Shown here one piece after another: positions 11,222-21,080 of a stretch of DNA of 64,000 nt. Each line of letters opens with the position of its first letter. The stretch's first letter is position 1. Source of the stretch: Comamonas endophytica (lineage in GTDB: Bacteria; Pseudomonadota; Gammaproteobacteria; Burkholderiales; Burkholderiaceae_C); assembly GCF_023634805.2 (NCBI RefSeq), contig NZ_CP106881.1, positions 1,302,001 through 1,366,000 of the forward strand, read 5' to 3'. A program made the position numbers and the translations under genes. The notes under the pieces were generated by a model. That model was not told the origin of the DNA and did no database searches. It worked only from the letters and a program-made list of their open reading frames with translations.

Positions 11222-11839
11222 ATGGACAAGATCCTGACGGCAGCGGACGCTGCGCTCCGCACCCTGTTTGCCCGCCCCGCGGCGTCGCAGCCCTCGCCCG
11301 CGCAGGGGTTGCGCGAGGCCGAGCTGAGTGAAGCCGAGCAGCGCCTGTCGGGCGCGCTGATGCGCGTCAACCATGTGGGCGAGGTCTGTGCCCAGGCGCT
11401 GTACAGCGCCCAGGCCATGGTCACGCGCGACGCGCAACTGCGCGCGCACCTGCTGGACGCGGCGCGCGAGGAAACCGATCACCTGGCCTGGTCGCGCGCG
11501 CGCCTCGACGCGCTGGGCCAGCGGCCGAGCCTGCTCAACCCGCTGTGGTTTGCCGGGGCCTTTGCCATCGGGCTGGCCGCGGCGAAGATCAGCGACCGCG
11601 TGAGCCTGGGCTTCGTGGTGGAGACCGAGAACCAGGTCTCGGCGCACCTGGGCAGCCACCTCGACCGCCTGCCCGCGCAGGACCTGGCCACGCGTGCCGT
11701 GGTGCAGCGCATGAAGGAGGACGAGGAGCGCCATGCGGCCGAGGCGCTGGAGTCGGGCGCCACGCCGCTGCCCGCGCCGGTCCAGCAGCTGATGCGCGCG
11801 GCGGCCAAGGTGATGACGACTACGGCACATTACATTTAA
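11222..11839 (+). CDS. coq7: 3-demethoxyubiquinol 3-hydroxylase Coq7
   Basis: A diiron hydroxylase catalysing the penultimate step of ubiquinone synthesis (demethoxyubiquinone to 3-demethylubiquinone) at the inner membrane. 205 residues. The four-helix diiron ligands are visible: [36 protein letters not shown] and [11 protein letters not shown] hydrophobic helix [14 protein letters not shown] matches the membrane-contact region. The frame is open far upstream, but homology starts at MDKILTAAD, so 11222 is chosen. Confidence 0.94.
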   Translation: MDKILTAADAALRTLFARPAASQPSPAQGLREAELSEAEQRLSGALMRVNHVGEVCAQALYSAQAMVTRDAQLRAHLLDAAREETDHLAWSRARLDALGQRPSLLNPLWFAGAFAIGLAAAKISDRVSLGFVVETENQVSAHLGSHLDRLPAQDLATRAVVQRMKEDEERHAAEALESGATPLPAPVQQLMRAAAKVMTTTAHYI

Positions 11840-12002
11840 TCACCCGGAAACTGGCGCAACACATGTCGGAGGCAGCGCGGAAGGGCCGCCCCTGGGCAGG
11901 GCCCCACACCGAGGCTGCCGTCCCTAGCCGGGCGCCCCCCACCGAAGGATGAGAGAGGGAGCGGGGCCCGCCCAGGGCGTCAGCCGCTCAGGAGCGCTTC
12001 TT

Positions 12003-12452
12003 TCAAGCTTCCAGAATTTCGAAGCCGGTCGTGATCTCGGCAGTCTTGCCCAGCATGATGCTGGCCGAGCAGTATTTCTCGTGGCTCATGGCGATGGCGC
12101 GCTCCACGGCACTGGCGGGCACACCTTTGCCGGTCACGGTGAACTGCATGTGGATCTTGGTGAACACCTTGGGTTCGGTCTCGGCACGCTCCGAACTGAG
12201 CTTGACGCTGCAGCCGCGCACATCATGACGGCCGCGCTTGAGGATCAGCACCACGTCATAGGCGGTGCAACCGCCGGTGCCGGCCAGCAGTGCCTCCATC
12301 GGGCGCGGAGCCAGATTGCGGCCGCCGTTGTCGGGATTGCGCTCATCGGGAGCGCCATCCATCGCCAGCACATGGCCGCTGCTGGTCTCCGCGATGAATC
12401 CCATTCCCGAGCGGGTGCCGCTGGCCCCGGTCCAACTCACTGTGCATTCCAT
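12003..12452 (-). CDS. OsmC/Ohr-family peroxiredoxin-like protein
   Basis: A 149-residue cytoplasmic protein of the OsmC family, whose members reduce organic hydroperoxides through two cysteines. Both are present: Cys62 in GTGGCTAYDVV and Cys128 in HEKYCSASIMLGK. The sequence is closer to the OsmC-like YhfA group than to Ohr. A single-gene unit; the neighbouring region 12453-12785 contains a dyad and candidate small RNA that may share its promoter region. Confidence 0.88.
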   Translation of the reverse strand: MECTVSWTGASGTRSGMGFIAETSSGHVLAMDGAPDERNPDNGGRNLAPRPMEALLAGTGGCTAYDVVLILKRGRHDVRGCSVKLSSERAETEPKVFTKIHMQFTVTGKGVPASAVERAIAMSHEKYCSASIMLGKTAEITTGFEILEA

Positions 12453-12513
12453 ACTGTTTCCTCTGCTTTAACTGTTGCTAAATGGCATCGCCATCCCGGT
12501 AAACCCTGAATTT

Positions 12514-12528
12514 TGCTGCAACGCAGCA
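12514..12528. promoter_or_regulatory. Palindrome TGCTGC-AAC-GCAGCA in the osmC-ilvA intergenic region
   Basis: A perfect 6-bp dyad with a 3-base centre, containing CTGC-N3-GCAG, the half-site arrangement reported for PhaR-type regulators. It lies just upstream of a possible -10 box (TACAAT, 12539-12544) and in the promoter region of the leftward osmC-like gene. The operator role and the PhaR link are guesses. Confidence 0.35.
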
Positions 12529-12550
12529 TCATTTGCGCTACAATTGCACC

Positions 12551-12681
12551 AAGCGTTACCTGATGGATTGTATTTTTCAGGCGGACCGCAGGACACAAAT
12601 CCTTGCATCGCACCCTTTGTCTCCTCCACCTCCTCTAATGGTGGATTCAGCCCCAGGCCTTACCGCCTGGGGCTTTTTTTT
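12551..12681 (+). ncRNA. Candidate small RNA or leader transcript upstream of ilvA
   Basis: A possible -10 box TACAAT at 12539-12544 would start transcription near 12551. About 100 nt later comes a very strong intrinsic terminator. The stretch holds a short open frame from ATG 12563 with no stop before the hairpin and no run of Ile or Thr codons, so it does not look like a classic ilv attenuator. It could be a free-standing sRNA or a regulated ilvA leader. The -35 region is poor (TGCAAC, 16-bp spacing). Confidence 0.35.
12650..12681 (+). terminator. Strong intrinsic terminator upstream of ilvA
   Basis: GCCCCAGGC (12650-12658) and GCCTGGGGC (12665-12673) form a perfect 9-bp GC-rich stem around CTTACC, followed by eight T. 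It ends about 105 bp before ilvA, although no annotated gene ends here on the plus strand, which implies a short transcript upstream. Confidence 0.85.
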
Positions 12682-12785
12682 GGCCGCTTGGCGCCGCGGG
12701 TGGCTGCGCGCGCAGCATGCCCGCCAGCGACCGAGCGCCTATGATGGCGGCCCAGCCTTTCCGCGGGCATGCCTTTTTGCCGACC

Positions 12786-14339
<1,554 letters not shown>

Positions 14340-14351
14340 CCGGCGCGTGGC

Positions 14352-15164
14352 ATGCAAGCCCTGCGCCATTTCCTGCTGGCCCTGCAGTTCTTCACGCGCA
14401 TTCCGGTGACCGGGCGGCTTGCCGAATGGGTGGGCTTCAGCCCGGCCATGCTGCGCGCCAGCGCCGCGCATTTTCCGGGCATCGGCTGGATCGCGGGCGC
14501 GGCGGGCGCCGCGGCCTATGCGGCGGCGCATGCGGCGCTTGCCCCGAGCCTGTTTGCTCCGCTGGCCGCCGCCGTGCTGTGCTGCGTGGCCACGGCCTGG
14601 CTGACGGGCGCCTTCCATGAGGACGGGCTGGCCGACGTGGCCGACGGCCTGGGCGGCAGTGCCGACCGCGAACGCGCGCTGGACATCATGAAGGATTCGC
14701 GTCTGGGCGCCTATGGCGCGCTGGCGCTGGTGCTGGCACTGCTGGCGAAGGTCAGCCTGGTCGCGGTGCTGGGCAGCCACAGCCTGCTGGCCGGCGCAGC
14801 GGCCGTGGCGCTGGCGCATGTGGTCTCGCGCTTCTGGCCGCTGTGCCTGGTGCGCGCGCTGGCGCACGTGGGCGATACCGCGCGTTCCAAGAGCAAGCCG
14901 CTGGCGGACCGCATCAGCCTGCAGGCCCTGGGCGCCGCCGCCCTGTGGTGCCTGGCGCCGCTGGCGCTGTATGCATGGATTCAACCGGTGGCGGCTTTGG
15001 CCCTGGGCCTGCTGTGCAGTGCGCTCGCCGCGCTGTGGATGGCGCGCTGGTTCGCGCGGCGCCTGCAGGGCTTCACCGGCGACTGCCTGGGCGCGACCCA
15101 GCAGGTCTGCGAGATTGCCTTCTACCTGGGCGCGGCGGTTGCCGTGCTGCGCGGCGCGGCATGA
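14352..15164 (+). CDS. cobS: Adenosylcobinamide-GDP ribazoletransferase (cobalamin synthase)
   Basis: An integral membrane enzyme that joins adenosylcobinamide-GDP and alpha-ribazole in the last steps of cobalamin assembly. 270 residues with several hydrophobic helices. Family motifs are LQFFTRIPV near the N-terminus and TGAFHEDGLADVADGLGG followed by IMKDSRLGAYG, which hold the metal-binding acidic residues. Its stop overlaps the cobC start by ATGA, so the pair is co-translated. No other cobalamin genes are in view. Confidence 0.93.
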   Translation: MQALRHFLLALQFFTRIPVTGRLAEWVGFSPAMLRASAAHFPGIGWIAGAAGAAAYAAAHAALAPSLFAPLAAAVLCCVATAWLTGAFHEDGLADVADGLGGSADRERALDIMKDSRLGAYGALALVLALLAKVSLVAVLGSHSLLAGAAAVALAHVVSRFWPLCLVRALAHVGDTARSKSKPLADRISLQALGAAALWCLAPLALYAWIQPVAALALGLLCSALAALWMARWFARRLQGFTGDCLGATQQVCEIAFYLGAAVAVLRGAA

Positions 15165-15733
15165 CGAGGCGCCTGTGGCTGGTGCGCCATGCCGCGCCGC
15201 TGGTGGCACCCGGCATCTGCTATGGGCGGCTGGACCTGGCCGCCGATGCGCAGGCCACACGGCAGGCGGCGCAGGCGCTGGCCGAGGCACTGCCGGCGCG
15301 CGCAGCCGTACGGCACTCGCCGCTGCGGCGCTGCGTGCAGCTGGCCGAAGCCCTGCAGGCGCTGCGCCCGGAGCTGCGCAGCCAGCCCGACGCGCGTCTG
15401 CAGGAAATGGATTTCGGCGCCTGGGAGGGCCAGCCCTGGGAGGCAGTGCCGCGCGCCGAGCTCGATGCCTGGGCCGGGGATCTGCATGGCTATGCACCGG
15501 GCGGCGGCGAGCCGCTGGCGGCGATGCTGGCGCGCATCGCCGGCGCACTTGACGCCTCTGGCGAAGGGGAAGAAGCCGATGTGGTGTGGATCACCCATGC
15601 CGGCGTGGCGCGCTGCGTGCACTGGCTGCGCGCGCATCCGCAAAAGACGGCTACTGCGGCGCAGTGGACCCAGGCTGCGCCGGCGCCGGGCCAATGGACC
15701 ATCGCTCGATGGGAAGATCCAGCGTCACGGTAG
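15161..15733 (+). CDS. cobC: Histidine phosphatase family protein, probable alpha-ribazole phosphatase CobC
   Basis: 190 residues of the phosphoglycerate mutase-like superfamily. The catalytic histidine is in LWLVRHAAPLV, followed by ICYGRLDLAAD. The second histidine is in WITHAGVARC, and the acid is in LQEMDFGAWEG. Coupling to cobS by ATGA overlap argues that it removes the 5'-phosphate of alpha-ribazole phosphate. RHAA replaces the usual RHG. The last 83 bp overlap the convergent 3' end of gspC on the other strand. Confidence 0.85.
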   Translation: MTRRLWLVRHAAPLVAPGICYGRLDLAADAQATRQAAQALAEALPARAAVRHSPLRRCVQLAEALQALRPELRSQPDARLQEMDFGAWEGQPWEAVPRAELDAWAGDLHGYAPGGGEPLAAMLARIAGALDASGEGEEADVVWITHAGVARCVHWLRAHPQKTATAAQWTQAAPAPGQWTIARWEDPASR

Positions 15734-16142
15734 TGTCACCTTGCAGCGACGGGCCCAGACGCGCCTGCTGCGCGCCGACCGATTGCAGCACCAGCCCTTC
15801 GTCCACCTGGGCACCGACGGGAAAGACCTTGGCCGGCTGGCCGTTGACGCCGATGACCGCCGCGCCGCGCCCACTGTAGCGCCCGGCCAACAGTCCCTGC
15901 AGGGTATAGCGGCTGGGTGCCGCCGGGGCCTGGGCCACCGGCAGCGCCGGACCCGCGCCCAGCACCTGGGCCAGCGCCTGCAGGTCCACCGAGACGGGTG
16001 CAGGCGCGGCAACCGCAGCGGCCGCAGCTCCCGCAGGGGTCGCCAGGCGCAGGGTCCAGAAGACCAGGCATGCGGCTGCCGCGGCCCACAGAACCAGCGT
16101 GCTTACCCGCACGCGCCAGATTTGAAGCGAATTTGTCACCAT
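15651..16142 (-). CDS. gspC: Type II secretion system protein GspC (short form)
   Basis: A 163-residue bitopic inner-membrane protein that links the T2SS inner-membrane platform to the GspD secretin. One helix (about 14-33) precedes an Ala/Pro-rich linker. The HR domain (about 80-145) contains RYTLQGLLAGRYSGRGAAVI and GQPAKVFPVGAQVDEGLVLQ. The C-terminal PDZ or coiled-coil domain of longer GspC proteins is absent. It is transcribed away from gspG with only 21 bp between the two starts, and its 3' end overlaps cobC. The divergent arrangement is common in Comamonadaceae T2SS loci. Confidence 0.82.
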   Translation of the reverse strand: MVTNSLQIWRVRVSTLVLWAAAAACLVFWTLRLATPAGAAAAAVAAPAPVSVDLQALAQVLGAGPALPVAQAPAAPSRYTLQGLLAGRYSGRGAAVIGVNGQPAKVFPVGAQVDEGLVLQSVGAQQARLGPSLQGDTTVTLDLPIERWSIGPAPAQPGSTAPQ

Positions 16143-16163
16143 GACCCATTATCATGAACTCAT

Positions 16164-16625
16164 ATGACGTTACAGCAAATGAATTTCATTACAGTTCCGC
16201 GTCGCCTGCGCCAGGCCACGCAACGCGGTTTCACCCTGATCGAGCTGATGGTCGTGCTTGTCATCATCGGCGTGCTGGGCGCGCTGATCGTGCCCAACCT
16301 GCTGGATAGGGCCGACGATGCCCGCCGCACGGCCGCGCGTACGGACATCACCAACATCATGCAGGCGCTCAAGCTCTACCGCCTGGACAACCAGCGCTAC
16401 CCCACGACCGAACAGGGCCTGCAATCGCTGGTGGCGCGTCCCACGTCCGGCCCGCAGCCGAACAACTGGAAGCCCTATATCGAGAAGCTGCCCAACGACC
16501 CCTGGGGCAACCCCTACCAGTATCTGAACCCTGGCATCAAGGGTGAGGTCGATGTCATGTCCCTGGGTGCCGACGGCCAGCCCGGCGGCGAAGGCAACAA
16601 CGCCGACATTGGCAGCTGGCAGTAG
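16164..16625 (+). CDS. gspG: Type II secretion major pseudopilin GspG
   Basis: The main subunit of the periplasmic pseudopilus, 153 residues. The prepilin peptidase site is QRG^FTLIELMVVLVIIGVLGAL, followed by the hydrophobic assembly helix. The C-terminal calcium-binding region is recognisable in LPNDPWGNPYQYLNPG and MSLGADGQPGGEGNNADIGSW. The 21-residue leader from the ATG at 16164 is long; an internal ATG at 16179 is an alternative. First gene of gspGHIJKLMNDE. Confidence 0.95.
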   Translation: MTLQQMNFITVPRRLRQATQRGFTLIELMVVLVIIGVLGALIVPNLLDRADDARRTAARTDITNIMQALKLYRLDNQRYPTTEQGLQSLVARPTSGPQPNNWKPYIEKLPNDPWGNPYQYLNPGIKGEVDVMSLGADGQPGGEGNNADIGSWQ

Positions 16626-16679
16626 GTGTGCGGGCGCCACGCGCCGTGGCTTGCCTGCCTTGCTAGACCGGATCCGGTG

Positions 16680-17105
16680 ATGACACGCGCACGCGGTTTT
16701 TCCCTGTTGGAGTTGCTGGTGGTGATCAGCATCATGGCCCTGGCGACCGCCGGCGTGGCCCTGTCCCTGCGCGACACCGGCCAGACCCGGCTCGAGCGCG
16801 AGGCCCAGCGGCTCGCGGTGCTGCTCGAGGCCGGCCGGGCGCAGGCGCGCGCCAGCGGCACGCTGGTGCGCTGGCGTGCGCTGGGCCCGGGCTTTCGCTT
16901 CGAGGGCCTGCCCGTGGGCAGCACGCTGCCGACGCAGTGGCTCGACCCCGGCACGCGCGTCGCCGATGGCGCCGTGCTGGTTCTCGGGCCCGAGCCGCTG
17001 CTGGCGCCGCAGCGCACGCTGCTGACGCATGTCGACACTCCCGAACTGCGCCTGTCCGTAGCGACCGACGGGCTGCGGCCCTTTGCGCTCGAGGGCCGGC
17101 AATGA
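16680..17105 (+). CDS. gspH: Type II secretion minor pseudopilin GspH
   Basis: A 141-residue pseudopilin with a very short leader, MTRARG^FSLLELLVVISIMALATAGV. A globular beta domain follows (about 40-141) with LERAQR-like LEREAQRLAVLLEAGRAQA, typical of GspH. The ATG at 16680 gives the normal leader length; the frame is open 18 codons further upstream. The stop overlaps the gspI start by ATGA. Confidence 0.9.
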   Translation: MTRARGFSLLELLVVISIMALATAGVALSLRDTGQTRLEREAQRLAVLLEAGRAQARASGTLVRWRALGPGFRFEGLPVGSTLPTQWLDPGTRVADGAVLVLGPEPLLAPQRTLLTHVDTPELRLSVATDGLRPFALEGRQ

Positions 17106-17482
17106 GACCCGCCCTCCCCCGCCGCGCCCGGGCGGCGCGCGGGTTCACGCTGATCGAGGTGCTGGTGGCGCTGGGCATCGTGGCCATCGCGCTGATGGCC
17201 GGCACCCAGGCCACTTCGGCGCTGACGCGCAATGCCCAGCGCCAGACCGACATGCTGCTCGGCCAGCTGTGCGCCGAGAATGCCCTGGTGCGCATGCGCC
17301 TGTCGCAGCAGATGCCCCCCGTCGGCGACAGCAGCGCGACCTGCGAGCAGGCCGGCAAGCTGTTCAACGTGACCATGATCGTGCGGCCCACGCCCAACCC
17401 GAGCTTTCGCCGCGCGGACGTGCAGGTCAGCGAAGGCGGCTATGCGGTCATGAGCATCACGTCGATCGTTGGACGTTATTGA
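17102..17482 (+). CDS. gspI: Type II secretion minor pseudopilin GspI
   Basis: 126 residues with prepilin signal RAARG^FTLIEVLVALGIVAIALMAG. The C-terminal domain has the GspI-type QLCAENALVRMRLSQQMPPVG segment. Together with GspJ and GspK it is expected to form the tip complex that nucleates the pseudopilus. Starts inside the gspH stop and ends one base before the gspJ ATG. Confidence 0.9.
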   Translation: MRPALPRRARAARGFTLIEVLVALGIVAIALMAGTQATSALTRNAQRQTDMLLGQLCAENALVRMRLSQQMPPVGDSSATCEQAGKLFNVTMIVRPTPNPSFRRADVQVSEGGYAVMSITSIVGRY

Positions 17483-17483
17483 T

Positions 17484-18287
17484 ATGCAGCCCCGCACGAG
17501 CCTCTTTCTGCCCAGGTCCGCCGGGTTCACATTGGTGGAGCTGCTGGTGGCCCTCGTCGCCATGGCGCTGATGGCGCTGATGGGCTGGCGCGGGCTGGAC
17601 AGCATGATGCGCTCGCAGCAGTACACTCAGGCCCACAGCGATGCGCATGCGGTGCTGCAGACCGCGCTGGCGCAGTGGAGCGCCGATCTCGACGGACTGA
17701 TGGCGCTGGAAAATACCCAGGCCATCGCCTGGGACGGGCTGGTGCTGCGCATGACGCGGCGCAACAACGCCGCGCCCGAGGCCGGCGCGCTGGTCGTTGC
17801 CTGGGCGCTGGGCACCAGCCAGGGCCGCAGCCAGTGGCTGCGCTGGCAGTCGCCGCCGGTGAGAACCCGCGCCGAATGGAGCCGCGCCTGGAACCAGGCG
17901 GCGCAATGGGCGCGCAACCCCAGCCAGGAGCAGCGCGGGGGCGAAACGGCGCTGTTTCCGCTGGGCAGCTGGTCCATCTATTTCTACCGGGACGGCGCCT
18001 GGAGCAATCCGCAGTCCAGCGGTGCCTCCAGCAGCGCCACCGCGGAAGCGGCCAATGCAGCGGCAACCGCGGCAACGGCGACTGCCGGTACCGCAGGCAC
18101 CGGCACCGTCGCCGGAACCGCCGCCGGCGCCGCTGCCAGTGCCGCCGCCGGCACTGCCGCGCGCTCGGCCGAGGCCGAGATCCCCAACGGCGTGCGCATC
18201 GAACTCGATCTCGCCCCGGGCGCCGGCCTGTCGGGGCGCCTGACGCGCGACTGGGTCAACCCGCTGCGCCAGAACATCCGCTCATGA
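17484..18287 (+). CDS. gspJ: Type II secretion minor pseudopilin GspJ
   Basis: A 267-residue pseudopilin tip component. Prepilin signal SAG^FTLVELLVALVAMALMALMGWRG. The globular domain is interrupted at about residues 178-231 by an Ala/Gly/Thr-rich low-complexity segment before the final GVRIELDLAPGAGLSGRLTRDWV. That insertion makes it longer than typical GspJ of about 200. ATG at 17484 is preferred over a TTG at 17469, which would overlap gspI. The stop overlaps gspK by ATGA. Confidence 0.88.
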   Translation: MQPRTSLFLPRSAGFTLVELLVALVAMALMALMGWRGLDSMMRSQQYTQAHSDAHAVLQTALAQWSADLDGLMALENTQAIAWDGLVLRMTRRNNAAPEAGALVVAWALGTSQGRSQWLRWQSPPVRTRAEWSRAWNQAAQWARNPSQEQRGGETALFPLGSWSIYFYRDGAWSNPQSSGASSSATAEAANAAATAATATAGTAGTGTVAGTAAGAAASAAAGTAARSAEAEIPNGVRIELDLAPGAGLSGRLTRDWVNPLRQNIRS

Positions 18288-19294
18288 TCGCGCTGCGCCC
18301 CCTTTCCCGTGCAGCGCGCCGCCCGGCGCGCGGCGCCGCGCTGCTCACGGCCATGCTGACCGTCACATTGGTCGCGACCTTTGCCGCGACCGCGCTGTGG
18401 CAGCAGTGGCGCGCGGTGGAGATCGAAACCGCCGAACGCGCGCGCAGCCAGGCCGGCTGGATCCTGCTGGGCGCGCTGGACTGGTCGCGTGTCGTGCTGC
18501 GCGAGGACGGGCGCACGGGCGGCGCCGACCATCTGGCCGAACCCTGGGCGGTGCCGCTGCAGGAAGCCAAGCTCTCGACCTTCCTGGCCGCGCAGGGCAA
18601 TGTGAGTCAGGTCGACGACGCCTCGAGCGAGACCTCCAATGCCTTCCTGTCGGGCGAGATCGTCGACCTGCAGTCGCGCATGAACCTGCGCAACCTGCTG
18701 CAGAAGAATGAAACCATCGATCTGGCGTTCTCGCGCCTGTTCGAGCGCCTGGGCCTGCCGGCCTCGGCGTTGCAGCAGATTTCCATTGACCTGCGCATGG
18801 CCCAGAACGCCGGCAGCAACGACGACAGCACCGCGCCGCTGATGCCGCGCACGCTGGCCCAGCTGGGCTGGCTGGGCGTTTCGCCCGAGATCATCGCCCG
18901 GCTCGAACCGCACGTGACGATGCTGCCGATCGCCACGCCCATCAACCTCAATACCGCAACGCCGGAGGTGATCTGGGCCTGCGTCGAGGGCCTGGACTGG
19001 GCCAAGGCCAACCAGTTCGTCCAGGCGCGCGAGGCCAGCCCGGTGCGCACCGTGCCCGAGGCGCTGCAGCGCATGAACATGCCCACCAGCACCGGTACCG
19101 GCCTGCTGGCGATCTCCACGTCATACTTCGAGATCCGCGGCCGCCTGCGGCTGGGTGAAACGCTGGTCAGCGAACGCTCGCTGGTGCGGCGCCAGGGCAT
19201 GAATGTCGTTACCCTGTGGCGCGAACGCGGCCATTGGACCTCCCCGAATCTGCCGCTGCCCGAACCGGCCGCAGCACGCAACTCTCCCCTATGA
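18284..19294 (+). CDS. gspK: Type II secretion minor pseudopilin GspK
   Basis: A 336-residue large tip pseudopilin. Leader RGAALLTAMLTVTLVATFAAT lacks the canonical Phe +1 and Glu5, as is usual for GspK. The helical alpha domain includes DLQSRMNLRNLL and a helix-hairpin-helix-like PINLNTATPEVI. It caps the GspI-J-K trimer. Start inside the gspJ stop and stop inside the gspL start. Confidence 0.9.
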   Translation: MIALRPLSRAARRPARGAALLTAMLTVTLVATFAATALWQQWRAVEIETAERARSQAGWILLGALDWSRVVLREDGRTGGADHLAEPWAVPLQEAKLSTFLAAQGNVSQVDDASSETSNAFLSGEIVDLQSRMNLRNLLQKNETIDLAFSRLFERLGLPASALQQISIDLRMAQNAGSNDDSTAPLMPRTLAQLGWLGVSPEIIARLEPHVTMLPIATPINLNTATPEVIWACVEGLDWAKANQFVQAREASPVRTVPEALQRMNMPTSTGTGLLAISTSYFEIRGRLRLGETLVSERSLVRRQGMNVVTLWRERGHWTSPNLPLPEPAAARNSPL

Positions 19295-20520
19295 GCCTTC
19301 TGATCATCCAACTGCCGCTGGCGCCCGCGGGCCCGGAAGGGCAATACGCCTTTGCGCTGAGCCTCGACGGCCAGGCGATTGCGCGCCATGCGGCAGCGCT
19401 GGCCGCCGAGCTGCCGCCCGCGGGACGCGCGGTGGAGGTGGTGGCCGCCGTGCCGCCCCAGGCGCTGTCATGGCACCGCGTCACCCTGCCTGCGGGCATT
19501 GCCGTGGGCACGCGCAATGCCACCGCGCGGCTGCGCTCGGTGGTGGAAGGCCTGGTCGAGGAGCACCTGCTCGACGAACCGGAGGAGCTGCACTTCGCGC
19601 TGCAGCCGGGCGCGCGCGCCGGCCAGGAGGCCTGGGTCGCGGTGTGCGACCGTGCCTGGCTGCGCTCGCACCTGCAGGCGCTCGAGGGCGTGGACCGGCG
19701 CGTGGACCGCATCGTGCCCCAGGTGGCGCCCGCGGAAGAAGGGGCGGCACCGCAGCTGTGGGCCGTGGGCACGCCCGAGTCGGCGTGGCTGCTGGCGACC
19801 GGCACCGGCCCCGACCAGGGCGTGGCGTGCGTGCCGCTGGGCAGCGAGGGGCTGGCGCTGCTGGGCGTGCCGGACGACCTTCCCGTCGATGCGGCGCCCG
19901 CGGTCTCGGCGCTGGCCGAGCGCCTGCAGCGGCCGGTGCGTCTGGCAGCCACGGCCGAGCGCCTGCTCGAGGCCAGCCGCGGCCCCTGGGACCTGGCGCA
20001 GTTCGATCTGGCCGTGGGCGGGCGCAGCCATGCGCTGCGGCGCCTGGCCAACGCCGTGCAGTCTTTCGCGCGCGCGCCGCAGTGGCGCGCCGCGCGCTGG
20101 GCGCTGGGGGTGCTGGTGGTGGCGCAGGTGGCCGGGCTCAACGCCTGGGCCTGGAAGGAGCGCCAGGCGCTGGCGGCCAAGCAGGCGGCGGTGCGCGCCA
20201 GCCTGCTGCAGGCCTTTCCCAAGATCCCGCTGGTGGTCGATGCGCCGGCGCAGATGGAGCGTGAGGTCGCGCAGCTGCGCCAGCGCACCGGCAGCCTGTC
20301 GGCGCAATCGCTCGAACCGATGCTGTCGGCCGCCGGCCAGGCGCTGCCCAGGGGCATGCGGCCCCAGGCCATCGACTATCTCGACCAGGAACTGCGCCTG
20401 CGCGGCCTCAACCTCGATGCCGGCACGCAGCAGCAGCTGCAGTCGAAGCTGGCGGCGCAGGGCTACGCCGCGCGCGTCGACGCGCAGGGCGTGGTGCTGA
20501 ATGCAAAGGAACAACCATGA
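19291..20520 (+). CDS. gspL: Type II secretion system protein GspL
   Basis: A 409-residue bitopic inner-membrane protein. Its cytoplasmic actin-like domain (about 1-270) binds the GspE ATPase. A single membrane helix (ARWALGVLVVAQVAGLNAWAW, about 270-290) is followed by a periplasmic ferredoxin-like domain. MSLLIIQLPLAPAGPEGQY is the typical N-terminus. Coupled to gspK and gspM by ATGA overlaps. Confidence 0.88.
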   Translation: MSLLIIQLPLAPAGPEGQYAFALSLDGQAIARHAAALAAELPPAGRAVEVVAAVPPQALSWHRVTLPAGIAVGTRNATARLRSVVEGLVEEHLLDEPEELHFALQPGARAGQEAWVAVCDRAWLRSHLQALEGVDRRVDRIVPQVAPAEEGAAPQLWAVGTPESAWLLATGTGPDQGVACVPLGSEGLALLGVPDDLPVDAAPAVSALAERLQRPVRLAATAERLLEASRGPWDLAQFDLAVGGRSHALRRLANAVQSFARAPQWRAARWALGVLVVAQVAGLNAWAWKERQALAAKQAAVRASLLQAFPKIPLVVDAPAQMEREVAQLRQRTGSLSAQSLEPMLSAAGQALPRGMRPQAIDYLDQELRLRGLNLDAGTQQQLQSKLAAQGYAARVDAQGVVLNAKEQP

Positions 20521-21080
20521 ATACGCCCCGCAAAGTGCGCCTCGATGCCTTGCGCGCGCGCTGGTCCGCCCTGGCGCCGCGCGAGCGCCAGGCGCTGGCG
20601 CTGGCCGCGGGCACCGTCGGCCTGGCCCTGCTGTGGTGGGTGCTGCTGGCGCCGGCCCTGCAGACGCTGCGCGCGGCGCCGGCCCAGCACGCGCTGCTGG
20701 ACCAGCAGCTGCAGCGCATGCAGCGCCTGGAAGCCGAGGCCCTGCGCCTGCAGGCCGACCTGCCGCCGCCCGCCATCGAAAGTCCGAATGCGCTGCCCGC
20801 GCCGCGTCCCGACCTGCAGCGCGCCCTGCAGGAATCGGTCACTGCGCAGCTGGGCGCGGGCGCGCGGCTGGTGCTGCAGGGCGAACGCGCGCAACTCACG
20901 CTCAAGAGCGTGCCGGCGCCGGCGCTGGCCGCCTGGCTGGGCCAGGCGCGCCAGAACCTGCGCGTCGGCACGCTGGAGATGCGCCTCACGGCCGCTGCCG
21001 GGGTGGCCCCCGGCGCCAATGACCAGCAATGGGACGGCAGCCTGGTGCTGGGCCTGCCGCCCGCGGAAGCCGCGCCATGA
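20517..21080 (+). CDS. gspM: Type II secretion system protein GspM
   Basis: A 187-residue inner-membrane partner of GspL. One N-terminal helix (ALALAAGTVGLALLWWVLLAPAL) is preceded by WSALAPRERQ, a typical GspM start, followed by a periplasmic domain. Helps recruit the GspL-GspE complex. ATGA overlap at both ends. Confidence 0.87.
   Translation: MNTPRKVRLDALRARWSALAPRERQALALAAGTVGLALLWWVLLAPALQTLRAAPAQHALLDQQLQRMQRLEAEALRLQADLPPPAIESPNALPAPRPDLQRALQESVTAQLGAGARLVLQGERAQLTLKSVPAPALAAWLGQARQNLRVGTLEMRLTAAAGVAPGANDQQWDGSLVLGLPPAEAAP

Noticed and set aside
12590-12630. tRNA-like T-arm at the candidate small RNA
   Set aside because: GCAGG and CCTTGC do not pair properly and no acceptor or anticodon arm could be built.
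12563-12681. Leader peptide controlling ilvA by attenuation
   Set aside because: The short frame has no run of Ile, Val, Leu or Thr codons and no stop before the terminator hairpin, so classical attenuation is unlikely.
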